From Bodo saltans (taxonomy: Eukaryota > Euglenozoa > Kinetoplastea > Eubodonida > Bodonidae), in NCBI GenBank assembly GCA_001460835.1, contig CYKH01001400.1:47566-111565 (forward strand): DNA of 64,000 bases. Reading direction: 5' to 3'. The translations under genes were made by a program, and so were the position numbers. Below are positions 53,385 through 61,632 of the stretch, in pieces. Numbering within the stretch: the stretch's first letter is position 1; each line of letters begins with the position of its first letter. The notes beneath the pieces are model-generated. The model searched no databases and was not told where the DNA came from. It worked only from the letters and a program-made list of their open reading frames with translations.

Positions 53385-54602
53385 ATGTTACGTAAGATCG
53401 CTTTGAATGTGGTCGTCACACTACTTGTGACGGCGGTGGTTGTCCCTCCGGTCGTTGCACAGTTCGCGGATCTCTACCAAGGCAGTTTTGTCGAAGACGT
53501 GGACCCATCGAACTTCAACGAGAAGGTCATTGAACACACTGGTGTTGTCCTTCTGCAATTCTACACAACATGGTCCCCCAACTGCAAGAAGTTGGCGCCC
53601 AAATGGGTCGAAGCCGCTGAGGTCTTGAAAAGCGAAGGAAGCTCTGTGCGAATCGCAAAGTTTGACGCTGACACTCACCGTGAATTTGCAAGACGGTTCA
53701 AGCTGGAAGGTTACCCCACACTGGCCTCATTCGGAAAGTACACAAAGGAATTGCCGACATATGAATTATCCGCCGAAGTGTCCGTTGATGAAATCGTCGA
53801 TCACGCTAAGCAATTGGACTCCGTAACGCAGGATGAAGCTGATGAAGTGATGAAGGAAGTTCGAAAGACGAAAAAGAAGGGCTCTGCGAAGCAGAAAAAG
53901 AAGTCAGAAATTGCCGACGACGACTCAAGCTCCTCATCTGGAACTGAAACCAAGAAATCTTCAAAGAAGAAGAAGAGCAAGTCATCCAAGAAAGACAAAA
54001 AGGAACACTCTCGCTCATCGACCCCTTCGCCAGGAAAGAAGCGGAGTCACAAACAGAAGAAGTCGCCTCCCTCACCCACAGAAGAGAAAGAACCACATGC
54101 GCATCCCTCTCCAAAGTTTGACATGCCTCACCCACCTCCACCGCCCAGTCAACCAGACACGTTCCACAGCGATGTTGGTGCAGATCGCGGCGCAGAGCGT
54201 CACCACAGGCGCCATCGATCCCCCATCATCGACCCCATCAAGCCTCACGACATTCTTGGGGCTGGTGCCGCAGCTGGTGCGGCAGGTGTTCCCCCCTTAG
54301 GCGGAAGACATCATATTCCACATCCTCCTCTGCACGGTGGTCTGGACAACAAGGAGTGGGAAGAGCGCAGGAAGCACATTCCTCCGCGATCACCTGATGA
54401 CGATGCAAAGCACGAAAAACTCGTGCAGGAGCACTGGGAGCGAGTCCGACAGCGGAAAGAAGAGCGCGAAGAACGTCGTACACGAGGCGAGTCCAACGAG
54501 CATGATGACATGTACTTCAAGCACGAGCAAATGAGTGATGGATGGAGTTCGACAAAGAATGAACGACCACCGGCAAGACATGGATCGTCGATTGAGCTCT
54601 GA
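53385..54602 (+). CDS. Secretory thioredoxin-like protein with single active-site cysteine and charged tail
   Basis: A 405-residue protein. MLRKIALNVVVTLLVTAVVV with VPPVVAQ is a signal peptide. Residues ~35-145 form a thioredoxin fold (VVLLQFYTTWSPNCKKLAPKW, VRIAKFDADTHREFARRFKL, then EGYPTLASFGK with the cis-Pro motif). The active site is W63-S64-P65-N66-C67: the first Cys of the usual CxxC is Ser, so it cannot be an ordinary dithiol oxidoreductase. A chaperone or mixed-disulfide holding role, as in some ER PDI relatives, is possible. The tail (~155-405) is rich in Lys, Ser, Glu, Pro and His and disordered, with no membrane anchor. It ends SSIEL, which is only a weak match to ER-retention signals. 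The start is set by the signal peptide; the upstream frame has no ATG. Confidence 0.78.
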   Translation: MLRKIALNVVVTLLVTAVVVPPVVAQFADLYQGSFVEDVDPSNFNEKVIEHTGVVLLQFYTTWSPNCKKLAPKWVEAAEVLKSEGSSVRIAKFDADTHREFARRFKLEGYPTLASFGKYTKELPTYELSAEVSVDEIVDHAKQLDSVTQDEADEVMKEVRKTKKKGSAKQKKKSEIADDDSSSSSGTETKKSSKKKKSKSSKKDKKEHSRSSTPSPGKKRSHKQKKSPPSPTEEKEPHAHPSPKFDMPHPPPPPSQPDTFHSDVGADRGAERHHRRHRSPIIDPIKPHDILGAGAAAGAAGVPPLGGRHHIPHPPLHGGLDNKEWEERRKHIPPRSPDDDAKHEKLVQEHWERVRQRKEEREERRTRGESNEHDDMYFKHEQMSDGWSSTKNERPPARHGSSIEL

Positions 54603-55007
54603 GAGTGGTCCCTCGTCTGATGAGAGCAACAACAACGGTGTGACCGTTGACAGTGGCGATGAGCTTCCCGCATCTGCGGAATCTGCAGATGCGTTGTAAA
54701 TGGCGAGAAATACGTGATGTTTATGTGTGTCCATTGTATGTTCTGTTTCATTGCTTAGCCAAATTGCTCAATCCACAAAACTTAAAAGAAAACACAAAAA
54801 ACACGAACCAAAAAAATAAATGTTACTTCTGTTCTTTTATGGCGTCATGATGCGAATCTCCACTCACCGATGTTCGTCGTTCTCCGCTCTTTCAAGCAGA
54901 TAGGATTGTACATATCGAAGGCTTTTGACTTTCCACACAAAGAAAATACGTTCCTTTTTTTTTTCGACAGTTCATTTTTTAAAAAAAGATTCCTCGCCTC
55001 TTAAACA
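54603..55007 (+). promoter_or_regulatory. Intergenic region with strong trans-splice signal
   Basis: This 405-base spacer contains no supported gene. A long T tract (54951-54964) leads to AG 54969-54970, followed by a 37-base leader to the ATG at 55008. A-rich sequence near 54780-54820 may mark the 3' UTR and polyadenylation area of the thioredoxin-like gene. Confidence 0.6.
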
Positions 55008-58000
55008 ATGCCGCTGAAGAGAACTTCGGACGATCGATCAGGTTTTGTGATCCGCTCGCAGCCCAATATTCAGAAAACCATTCAAGCATCTCGGCGAGCT
55101 ACCACTCCAAGTACTCAGCTAAGAGCACAGACTCCCCAGCCCATACTCAGTGACGTGACGCTTCGGTATTGTGACAAGCGGTTGATGGAAATGCAAGCAG
55201 AAGTCGTTGAGCGTCTCGAGCAACGGCGAAAGCTCTCCATAACCCCTCCTCCCTTTTCGTCTTCAAAAAGAGGCGCGAGCAGTGCAGCGGTTGCCACTGT
55301 AGTAGATGTCGAGCAACTACCAGTGAAGGACGGTGAAGAAGAAGCAACTCCAGTGTCCCCAGTTGATGCAGAGGTACCTTCCCAAGGTCTTTTACGTGCC
55401 GTTGATGTCGCTCCGCCGCAACAAAGCGGCGTCGTCGTCGTTGCCCAAACGTCCCCCACCTCAGAAGGTGTTGCGCCACCTCCATCGCATGAAATTCCCA
55501 CAGTCGCGAACAAGAGAACAAAGAAGCGGGTCACCGAGGAGGCACAAGTTCAGTTCCCTCCCGAGGTGATTGCCGAGTATATTCCGGGTGTGACATCGGC
55601 ACTCTTGGAAGATGCTGCTCGTAGGCACAAACGGGCCCAGAGGCGACGCAAAGACTACATCAAACTTCAGAAGTACCAGCGCAAACCAGTTGCCAACGAG
55701 CATGAGCTTTTCCCCGAACTTGTCACAGACATCGCACGTGAAGAAGATGTGGACGATACCTTAGAAAAAAACAAAATGACAAACGCCTCAAAAGAGTCCG
55801 TGTCTCCAACGTCTGCTGCTGCTGCTGTGAGTATGGGTAATGAAGGAGGTGTAGAATCCCCAAGAGTTTCACCTGCGCCGATTTTATTCACAACTCCACA
55901 GAAGTTCGACTTCAGCCCGCAGCGTTACCGTCAACTCCAAGTTGCTGAGCAAACCGTTAGTCCGCCAACATCCCCGTGCCAAGATCCTCAAGAAGACCAA
56001 AGTGGGGCTGTCAAAGTGCATCGGATGCCGGAAACAGCAGAATATCAACACATGATTCGAATGCAGCGAGCTCAGCAAACACAGTGGAAGCAACAGCCAC
56101 GCGTATGGGACCTTGGAATGGTTCGTGAGAAACAACCAACGGCGAAACGGCTCGCTGATACAATGAGCGGTAGTCATCAACCGTTTCTATCGCAGTCTTC
56201 TATGGACCTTCAATCGAGTGAACAGTTTTCAAATTCTGAGAACGCACCGTTCTCACCGCTGGCGGCAACTTCCCCCATTCCGCGTCTCAATTTTGATTTT
56301 ACTGGCAAGGGTAAACAAGCAACCCCTTTGGTGCCACGGCTAATGCTGCCACTCGTGTTGCCGTCCATGGGCGGAGCACCCAACGCTGTCGTCGACGCAT
56401 CACGCGGCCTTGTCATTCCAAAACTGAATATTCCATCTATTGCTCGAGCAGAGGACTCTTCGCACGGCGGCGTCTCTCCAACGAGCGTTGTCGCAGAACT
56501 CACCTCGTCTTGCGAGTCTCAAGCACTTCGCCCTCGAGTGATGGCGTTGAGCTCTCGCAGCGAAGCTGAAACCGCTGTTTCTTCCAGCGAACTGGTTCCC
56601 CTGATAGCTCGGCGGGGAACGTCAGCTGGTGGCGGAGGACACATGTCCGATGCGATGTCGCCAGTGCCAAGTACTCAGCACACTCGGTCTGTTGCTCGTG
56701 GCCACGTACATTCATCTGACGACGACGACGATGACGAAGATGTTGACGCGCTTCGTCAACAGTTCGCAGATTTCTTGAAACAAACCGGCAATCATCATGA
56801 CTCCAAAGGCCACCCTGATGATGATGACGACGACGATGCAAAGGCGAATGTTCGACCCTTTGTGTTGCCCAACACCTTTGTGCGCTACAGTATGAGTAAC
56901 ATTCGCAGTGCAAGCACGTCAGGGACACTTCAACGAAATGCAAATCTCAAACGAATGGACTCACTGATTGATGACTCCGATCGGTCAACATCGTACTTCT
57001 CAAAAACAGTCAAGATCATCTGGGGGAGCTCTACACCTGACGCAGAGCCGTCGTCCATTGCACGAACCGCGCCGTGCCGGTTGGTGGTGGAGTTGTCATT
57101 CCGTCCCGGTCGTCATCATTTTGACGCCAGGCATTTGTACCAACTCATGGACCCATATGCGGAGTATGTGTTGGACCTTGAGGCAGGAAATCGTGGAGGA
57201 AAGTTGCTTGCCGTCTATGGTTATTCTGAGCTCCAGTGCTTGAAAGCTATTGCTGCGATGATGTCAAGAGTTCGTGGTGGAGAATCCTATTTGTTGGCGG
57301 ATTGTTATTGTGCACCGTCACCGAATCAAGCGCATGAGATGTTGCTGGAGAGTCCACGTGACGAAGATATCGAAGAGGATGATCGGCTTCCTGCGACGCA
57401 ACACTCATCGAAGCGGAAGAGGAAAGGCCGGCGTGGCTCAGAGGTTGTTTCGTTTGTTGGCTCACCAGATGTGCTGGATCCTACAGACGGAGACGATCAC
57501 ACACAGGACGAGGAGAATGACTTGGACGATGACGAAAGCGTGCCCGACAGTATGGCGTGGTTTAAGCGTCATGCCACGGTGATCGACACCGCTGTTGTGA
57601 ACCACCACGCACCCGGTGCTGTTCAGCAGTTTATTGCTGCAGTAGAAAAGCAGAAGAGGCAAAAGATACAGAAGTCGAAGCGCATGAAAAAGCGCAAGAG
57701 CAGCTCAATCGCACTTGCTAGCGCGCTATCGGGAGCTGCAGCATCTGGTGGCGATGGCAGTGGCAGCTTTGTCCCTCCTCCCCCAGACGCCGATGAGGTT
57801 GAAGTAGAGAAGGATCTCACATTGTTTATCGCCGAAGGCGATGAAGTGAAAGGCCTTGAAGGCATTGATCTGACAGTTACTGTTGTCGAGGACGAACCTG
57901 AGGAAGATGATGTTGAAGAGATAGACAACCCCTTAGGACGAACAATGAGCAAAGTAAAGAAGGTGCAAAGCATTTTCTCGATCAAAGAGATGGAGGACGA

Positions 58001-61000
58001 TGACGTTCAAAAGGCACTTGAGAACAACACGTGGTCTATCATGGAACTGGTTGCTCGTTCCAAGTACTCCCCCGAAGAACTTCGACGAATGAAGTCACAT
58101 GCGGTAGCACAAAAACGCGCTACATTGACGAAGGCGCAGCTACACAAAATGGAACGAATGCAACAAAATGCCATGACCTCACTGAAAGAATTTCGTGACG
58201 CAAAGCAATCTGCCGATGATGATGGAGCTTCTAGTACGACATCCAAAAAATCTCAGAGGAAACCACGAAAGCGAAACGCGAAAGCACTACATGCAAAGAG
58301 GAAGAAGAAGATTGCAGACGAAGAGACTCACAACAACAGCCCAAATCGCGCCGCGATGGAGGCTGCCAAATCCCAAACCATTGAGGGAGAGCAGCAGGCA
58401 CCTGATGCGTCGTCAACCTCAGAGAAGGCAAAGAGCGATGAGAACATTCACCTCAGCGTTGACATTGGCGTGGCCATGAGCGAATCCATCATCATTAGTC
58501 CAAGCCACGAAGGAGAGTTACTCCACAGCATGGATTCACAGCTGCTGGTGGTGACAACTGAAGATCCCTCCCCAGAGGCGATGTCGCGCCAAAAGCGACA
58601 AGAAGTTGACGATGCGGAAGCTCTGGCATTATTCGCCGAGTTCCTTCAGCAGTACGCTACTTCAGAAAAGGTCGCCGTGATTGTGCCCATATGTTCGTAC
58701 GAAGACCCTTCCCTCCTTCCTGTACCAAATGCAGAATCCGACGCAGAAGATTTGATATTCTTACTTCATCAGGTGGATTACGATATTGTCGTGATGGCGC
58801 CTCCCACTGCCCTGGTGGCCCCAGGTCCCGATGCAACTCAAGAAGAGCTTGACGAGTACAACGATCAAGTTGAATTTGACCGCAAGCGATGGTTCCTAAC
58901 GCCAAGTGCAGAAAACATATCGGAAGTGACAGAGTGTTTGCTGCGGCAGAACCAAGGTGGAAAATACTGTTGTGTGTCGCTATTCCTTATCACACGAGGC
59001 TTCACTGGGACGTTGGCACGTCGCGTGTCGTACCCGTACGAGCGTAGCGACCATTTGATTGCACTCACGATGGACTCAGACACCAACGACTTGAACACGG
59101 AGAATACCATTAATCCTCGAACACTTGCGCACCGAATGAAAAAAGCAACGGGAAAAGTGCCGATGATCTTTGTTGACACTTACCCGCTACCAGACATCCC
59201 GAACAGCGATTCATATGCTGTGTATCTGAATGCTCTCACTGCACCGCCGCCACAATCGTCTAACTTTGGTCGGTTCGCACAAGTGCAGCAACCGACCGGT
59301 GCACCACAGCGTGTGCCAGCGCCATCATTTTTATCATTCACCGCGCAGCCAGAAGACGGTGGCAGCGAGCTTCTCTGTCAATATCCGAAGCACGCAGGTG
59401 GTCTCGGCACGTACTACTTCAAGCGCGCGTTGGAAGGTCGAGCTTGCCCCCCGAAAAGTCTTGTCGCGACCATGAGCAATATGATTTGGTTCCTGAGTGC
59501 AAAACTTCAGAAGCGAGGATGCAAAATTCAGCACAACGCAGTCGTTCCTAAAGGTTACTCATCACTGCGTCCCTATTTCGACCTCTCTACGGTGTACGAT
59601 TCAGCATACGAAATGCAGCGCAACCTTGCCGCAGCTCATGTAGTTGAGGTGACCAGCGGCGCAAGAATACACGTGAACTGCCGTGTGCAGCTTGACCAGT
59701 CGATGTACGTCACAGAATCTGATTCATTCTTGTTTGCTCACGAATACTGGACCCGCCAATTTCGCCGGGATTTACACAAAATCCTTTACCCTAAGAAACA
59801 TGACCAACAGCCGATGCTGACACAAAGTGGAGGAAAGGGAGGCAAGAGTGGAGGAGGCAAGCAGCAACAACCGATCATAAAGCCGAGGCCAGAGAAAGCG
59901 ATGCGCCTTCGGTGTATTCTGTGCAGATGTGTGTCAGACAACCTTGTGGTGCAGTACCCAGATTGTGCGGATCTCTTGTTTGATGAAAAGCGTTTCCGAG
60001 CCGTAGAACGCGATGTTGGCCGCATCGCCGAAAAGTGCGATGTCATTCAGCAAGAGGAGCCTCACGGCTTTGCCTTCGCCCATGGGCTGCATCTACTCTC
60101 TCAAGCATCTGGTGCCGCTACGAACAGAGCAGGTGGAGGAGGTCAACGACCAGTAGAACTCGTACGTGGCTCGAAAGCGCAACGGAATAGCACATTGGAC
60201 TTCGATGCACGTAGATTCAGTTGCCAAGATCTGAACTTAAAGCTCATGAAGGAATATGTTCGATCACGTGCTCCCCACACATCGATTCCATTGTCGCTAA
60301 GGCCGTTCCTGCCGTCAGGGTTTATCAAGTTGCAGTTTTTCGGCCTCCGCAAGCGCCTCCAGCAAGACTTCGCGATGAACTACCTTATCAGTGGATGCCA
60401 ACGCGTGACCATCCCTGGCACCTCTCTTGTGTCACTGTTCAAGCGACCTTCTATGTTGTGGGGTGAAATCGCAGTCGATTTTGTTGGGAATCGTCGAGAT
60501 TTGCGTAAGGTCGACAGACTTATGCGGCAACAAGCTCTCAATGCCCGCGGTGGGGACTCCATTATGTTGCTTCGTGTGGAGTTAGACTTGTACGAGACGA
60601 CGGAACACATCGCAGCACAATCCATCCAACGAATCTTCCGAGGACATTTAGTACGACGAGTGCTCAAAGACCAGCGCCACTATTCGAACGAAGAGAGTCT
60701 TGCACGAGAAGAGCTTCGAGAAGAGGAGCGAGCTGCATGGTATCACCTCATGCTTCAATTCTACGGCATTTACAAGCGCATGCTTGAGGCATTTGAAGAT
60801 CGCAATCGGTTTGATATGTACTTCGAAGAGCAAGAGAATCGATGGTACCTCATCGTGGAAGCTCGCAGACTTTTGCAGGCTGCGTACGACAGAGGACGTG
60901 CGCGGATCATGACAGAAGAGGGCCTTGATTCTATGCCGCTGCTCGCAGACGTCGTAGCATTGCACTTAGCGGCAGCAGAAGCATTTGACTACGCTTGGAT

Positions 61001-61463
61001 TATGGCGTTTCATTGGCATATCCATGGCTCAGCATGGGATCGCTACTATCTCGAGATGGACGTGTATCAGGAGATTCTGCGGGTTCGAAATGTCTTCCGC
61101 GACGAGACTGCTCTCGAGAGATATCAGTTAGGGTACCTGATGGAGCACCCAACGCCTCCCAGTACGATGCTCGATTCGGGTCGCTCCATTATTAGGGGCA
61201 TTCAAGAAGAGAGGGCGCGAAAGGATCGAAAGAGAGTCAAAGAACGTCTTCAACAAGCAGCGGAACAGGCAAGACAACGACAGCGAGAGGAAGAAGAATA
61301 TGCGGAAAGGCAGCGGCTTGAAATGGGGACCATGGAGGAAGCAGAAGAAGAGACAGAACTTCCCGTGCATCACGAGAATGAGCATCATCATCAGCAGGAA
61401 GTGATCCCTGTTGTTGTTGCGGAATCATCATCTGATGCTGAAGTGCTTCCCCCTGCTGGGTGA
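55008..61463 (+). CDS. Giant caspase-like (apparently inactive) and IQ-motif protein
   Basis: A 2151-residue single frame, paralogous to the split gene at 42823-50469. The N-terminal ~640 residues are disordered. A folded region (~655-795) ends in ESPRDEDIEEDDRLP. A long acidic/basic helical stretch follows. Residues ~1220-1480 show a peptidase C14 fold: VAVIVPICSYEDPSLLPVPN, ESDAEDLIFLLHQVDYDIVV, ENISEVTECLL, CCVSLFLITRGF, MIFVDTYPLPD and GGLGTYYFKRALEGR. The histidine (SGHG) and cysteine (DAC) positions read TRGF and DTY, so it should not be a protease. A second conserved region includes WGEIAVDFVGNRRDLRKVDR. Then an IQ motif (~1868-1884, IQRIFRGHLVRR) and a helical C-terminus with a Glu/Arg coiled coil follow. 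The likely role is a calmodulin-binding structural scaffold, possibly cytoskeletal or flagellar; this is inference. Confidence 0.8.
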   Translation: MPLKRTSDDRSGFVIRSQPNIQKTIQASRRATTPSTQLRAQTPQPILSDVTLRYCDKRLMEMQAEVVERLEQRRKLSITPPPFSSSKRGASSAAVATVVDVEQLPVKDGEEEATPVSPVDAEVPSQGLLRAVDVAPPQQSGVVVVAQTSPTSEGVAPPPSHEIPTVANKRTKKRVTEEAQVQFPPEVIAEYIPGVTSALLEDAARRHKRAQRRRKDYIKLQKYQRKPVANEHELFPELVTDIAREEDVDDTLEKNKMTNASKESVSPTSAAAAVSMGNEGGVESPRVSPAPILFTTPQKFDFSPQRYRQLQVAEQTVSPPTSPCQDPQEDQSGAVKVHRMPETAEYQHMIRMQRAQQTQWKQQPRVWDLGMVREKQPTAKRLADTMSGSHQPFLSQSSMDLQSSEQFSNSENAPFSPLAATSPIPRLNFDFTGKGKQATPLVPRLMLPLVLPSMGGAPNAVVDASRGLVIPKLNIPSIARAEDSSHGGVSPTSVVAELTSSCESQALRPRVMALSSRSEAETAVSSSELVPLIARRGTSAGGGGHMSDAMSPVPSTQHTRSVARGHVHSSDDDDDDEDVDALRQQFADFLKQTGNHHDSKGHPDDDDDDDAKANVRPFVLPNTFVRYSMSNIRSASTSGTLQRNANLKRMDSLIDDSDRSTSYFSKTVKIIWGSSTPDAEPSSIARTAPCRLVVELSFRPGRHHFDARHLYQLMDPYAEYVLDLEAGNRGGKLLAVYGYSELQCLKAIAAMMSRVRGGESYLLADCYCAPSPNQAHEMLLESPRDEDIEEDDRLPATQHSSKRKRKGRRGSEVVSFVGSPDVLDPTDGDDHTQDEENDLDDDESVPDSMAWFKRHATVIDTAVVNHHAPGAVQQFIAAVEKQKRQKIQKSKRMKKRKSSSIALASALSGAAASGGDGSGSFVPPPPDADEVEVEKDLTLFIAEGDEVKGLEGIDLTVTVVEDEPEEDDVEEIDNPLGRTMSKVKKVQSIFSIKEMEDDDVQKALENNTWSIMELVARSKYSPEELRRMKSHAVAQKRATLTKAQLHKMERMQQNAMTSLKEFRDAKQSADDDGASSTTSKKSQRKPRKRNAKALHAKRKKKIADEETHNNSPNRAAMEAAKSQTIEGEQQAPDASSTSEKAKSDENIHLSVDIGVAMSESIIISPSHEGELLHSMDSQLLVVTTEDPSPEAMSRQKRQEVDDAEALALFAEFLQQYATSEKVAVIVPICSYEDPSLLPVPNAESDAEDLIFLLHQVDYDIVVMAPPTALVAPGPDATQEELDEYNDQVEFDRKRWFLTPSAENISEVTECLLRQNQGGKYCCVSLFLITRGFTGTLARRVSYPYERSDHLIALTMDSDTNDLNTENTINPRTLAHRMKKATGKVPMIFVDTYPLPDIPNSDSYAVYLNALTAPPPQSSNFGRFAQVQQPTGAPQRVPAPSFLSFTAQPEDGGSELLCQYPKHAGGLGTYYFKRALEGRACPPKSLVATMSNMIWFLSAKLQKRGCKIQHNAVVPKGYSSLRPYFDLSTVYDSAYEMQRNLAAAHVVEVTSGARIHVNCRVQLDQSMYVTESDSFLFAHEYWTRQFRRDLHKILYPKKHDQQPMLTQSGGKGGKSGGGKQQQPIIKPRPEKAMRLRCILCRCVSDNLVVQYPDCADLLFDEKRFRAVERDVGRIAEKCDVIQQEEPHGFAFAHGLHLLSQASGAATNRAGGGGQRPVELVRGSKAQRNSTLDFDARRFSCQDLNLKLMKEYVRSRAPHTSIPLSLRPFLPSGFIKLQFFGLRKRLQQDFAMNYLISGCQRVTIPGTSLVSLFKRPSMLWGEIAVDFVGNRRDLRKVDRLMRQQALNARGGDSIMLLRVELDLYETTEHIAAQSIQRIFRGHLVRRVLKDQRHYSNEESLAREELREEERAAWYHLMLQFYGIYKRMLEAFEDRNRFDMYFEEQENRWYLIVEARRLLQAAYDRGRARIMTEEGLDSMPLLADVVALHLAAAEAFDYAWIMAFHWHIHGSAWDRYYLEMDVYQEILRVRNVFRDETALERYQLGYLMEHPTPPSTMLDSGRSIIRGIQEERARKDRKRVKERLQQAAEQARQRQREEEEYAERQRLEMGTMEEAEEETELPVHHENEHHHQQEVIPVVVAESSSDAEVLPPAG

Positions 61464-61619
61464 GCTGTCAACCGCGCTTACTCGATGGTAGCAACGATGT
61501 GTACATTTTGCGATTGTTTATTTCGAAACCTCTCACAAACTTCAGTCCACCGATCCTATTTCTCATAATTTTCGGAAGTCCTTTGTGCTTCTCCTCGTTT
61601 CTTCGAATATCACCATGCT

Positions 61620-61621
61620 AG
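61620..61621 (+). promoter_or_regulatory. Candidate trans-splice acceptor AG
   Basis: A T/C-rich run (61580-61604, CTTTGTGCTTCTCCTCGTTTCTTC) is followed by this AG in CCATGCTAG, 11 bases before the GH3 ATG at 61633. Confidence 0.5.
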
Positions 61622-61632
61622 GTATTAAATAA

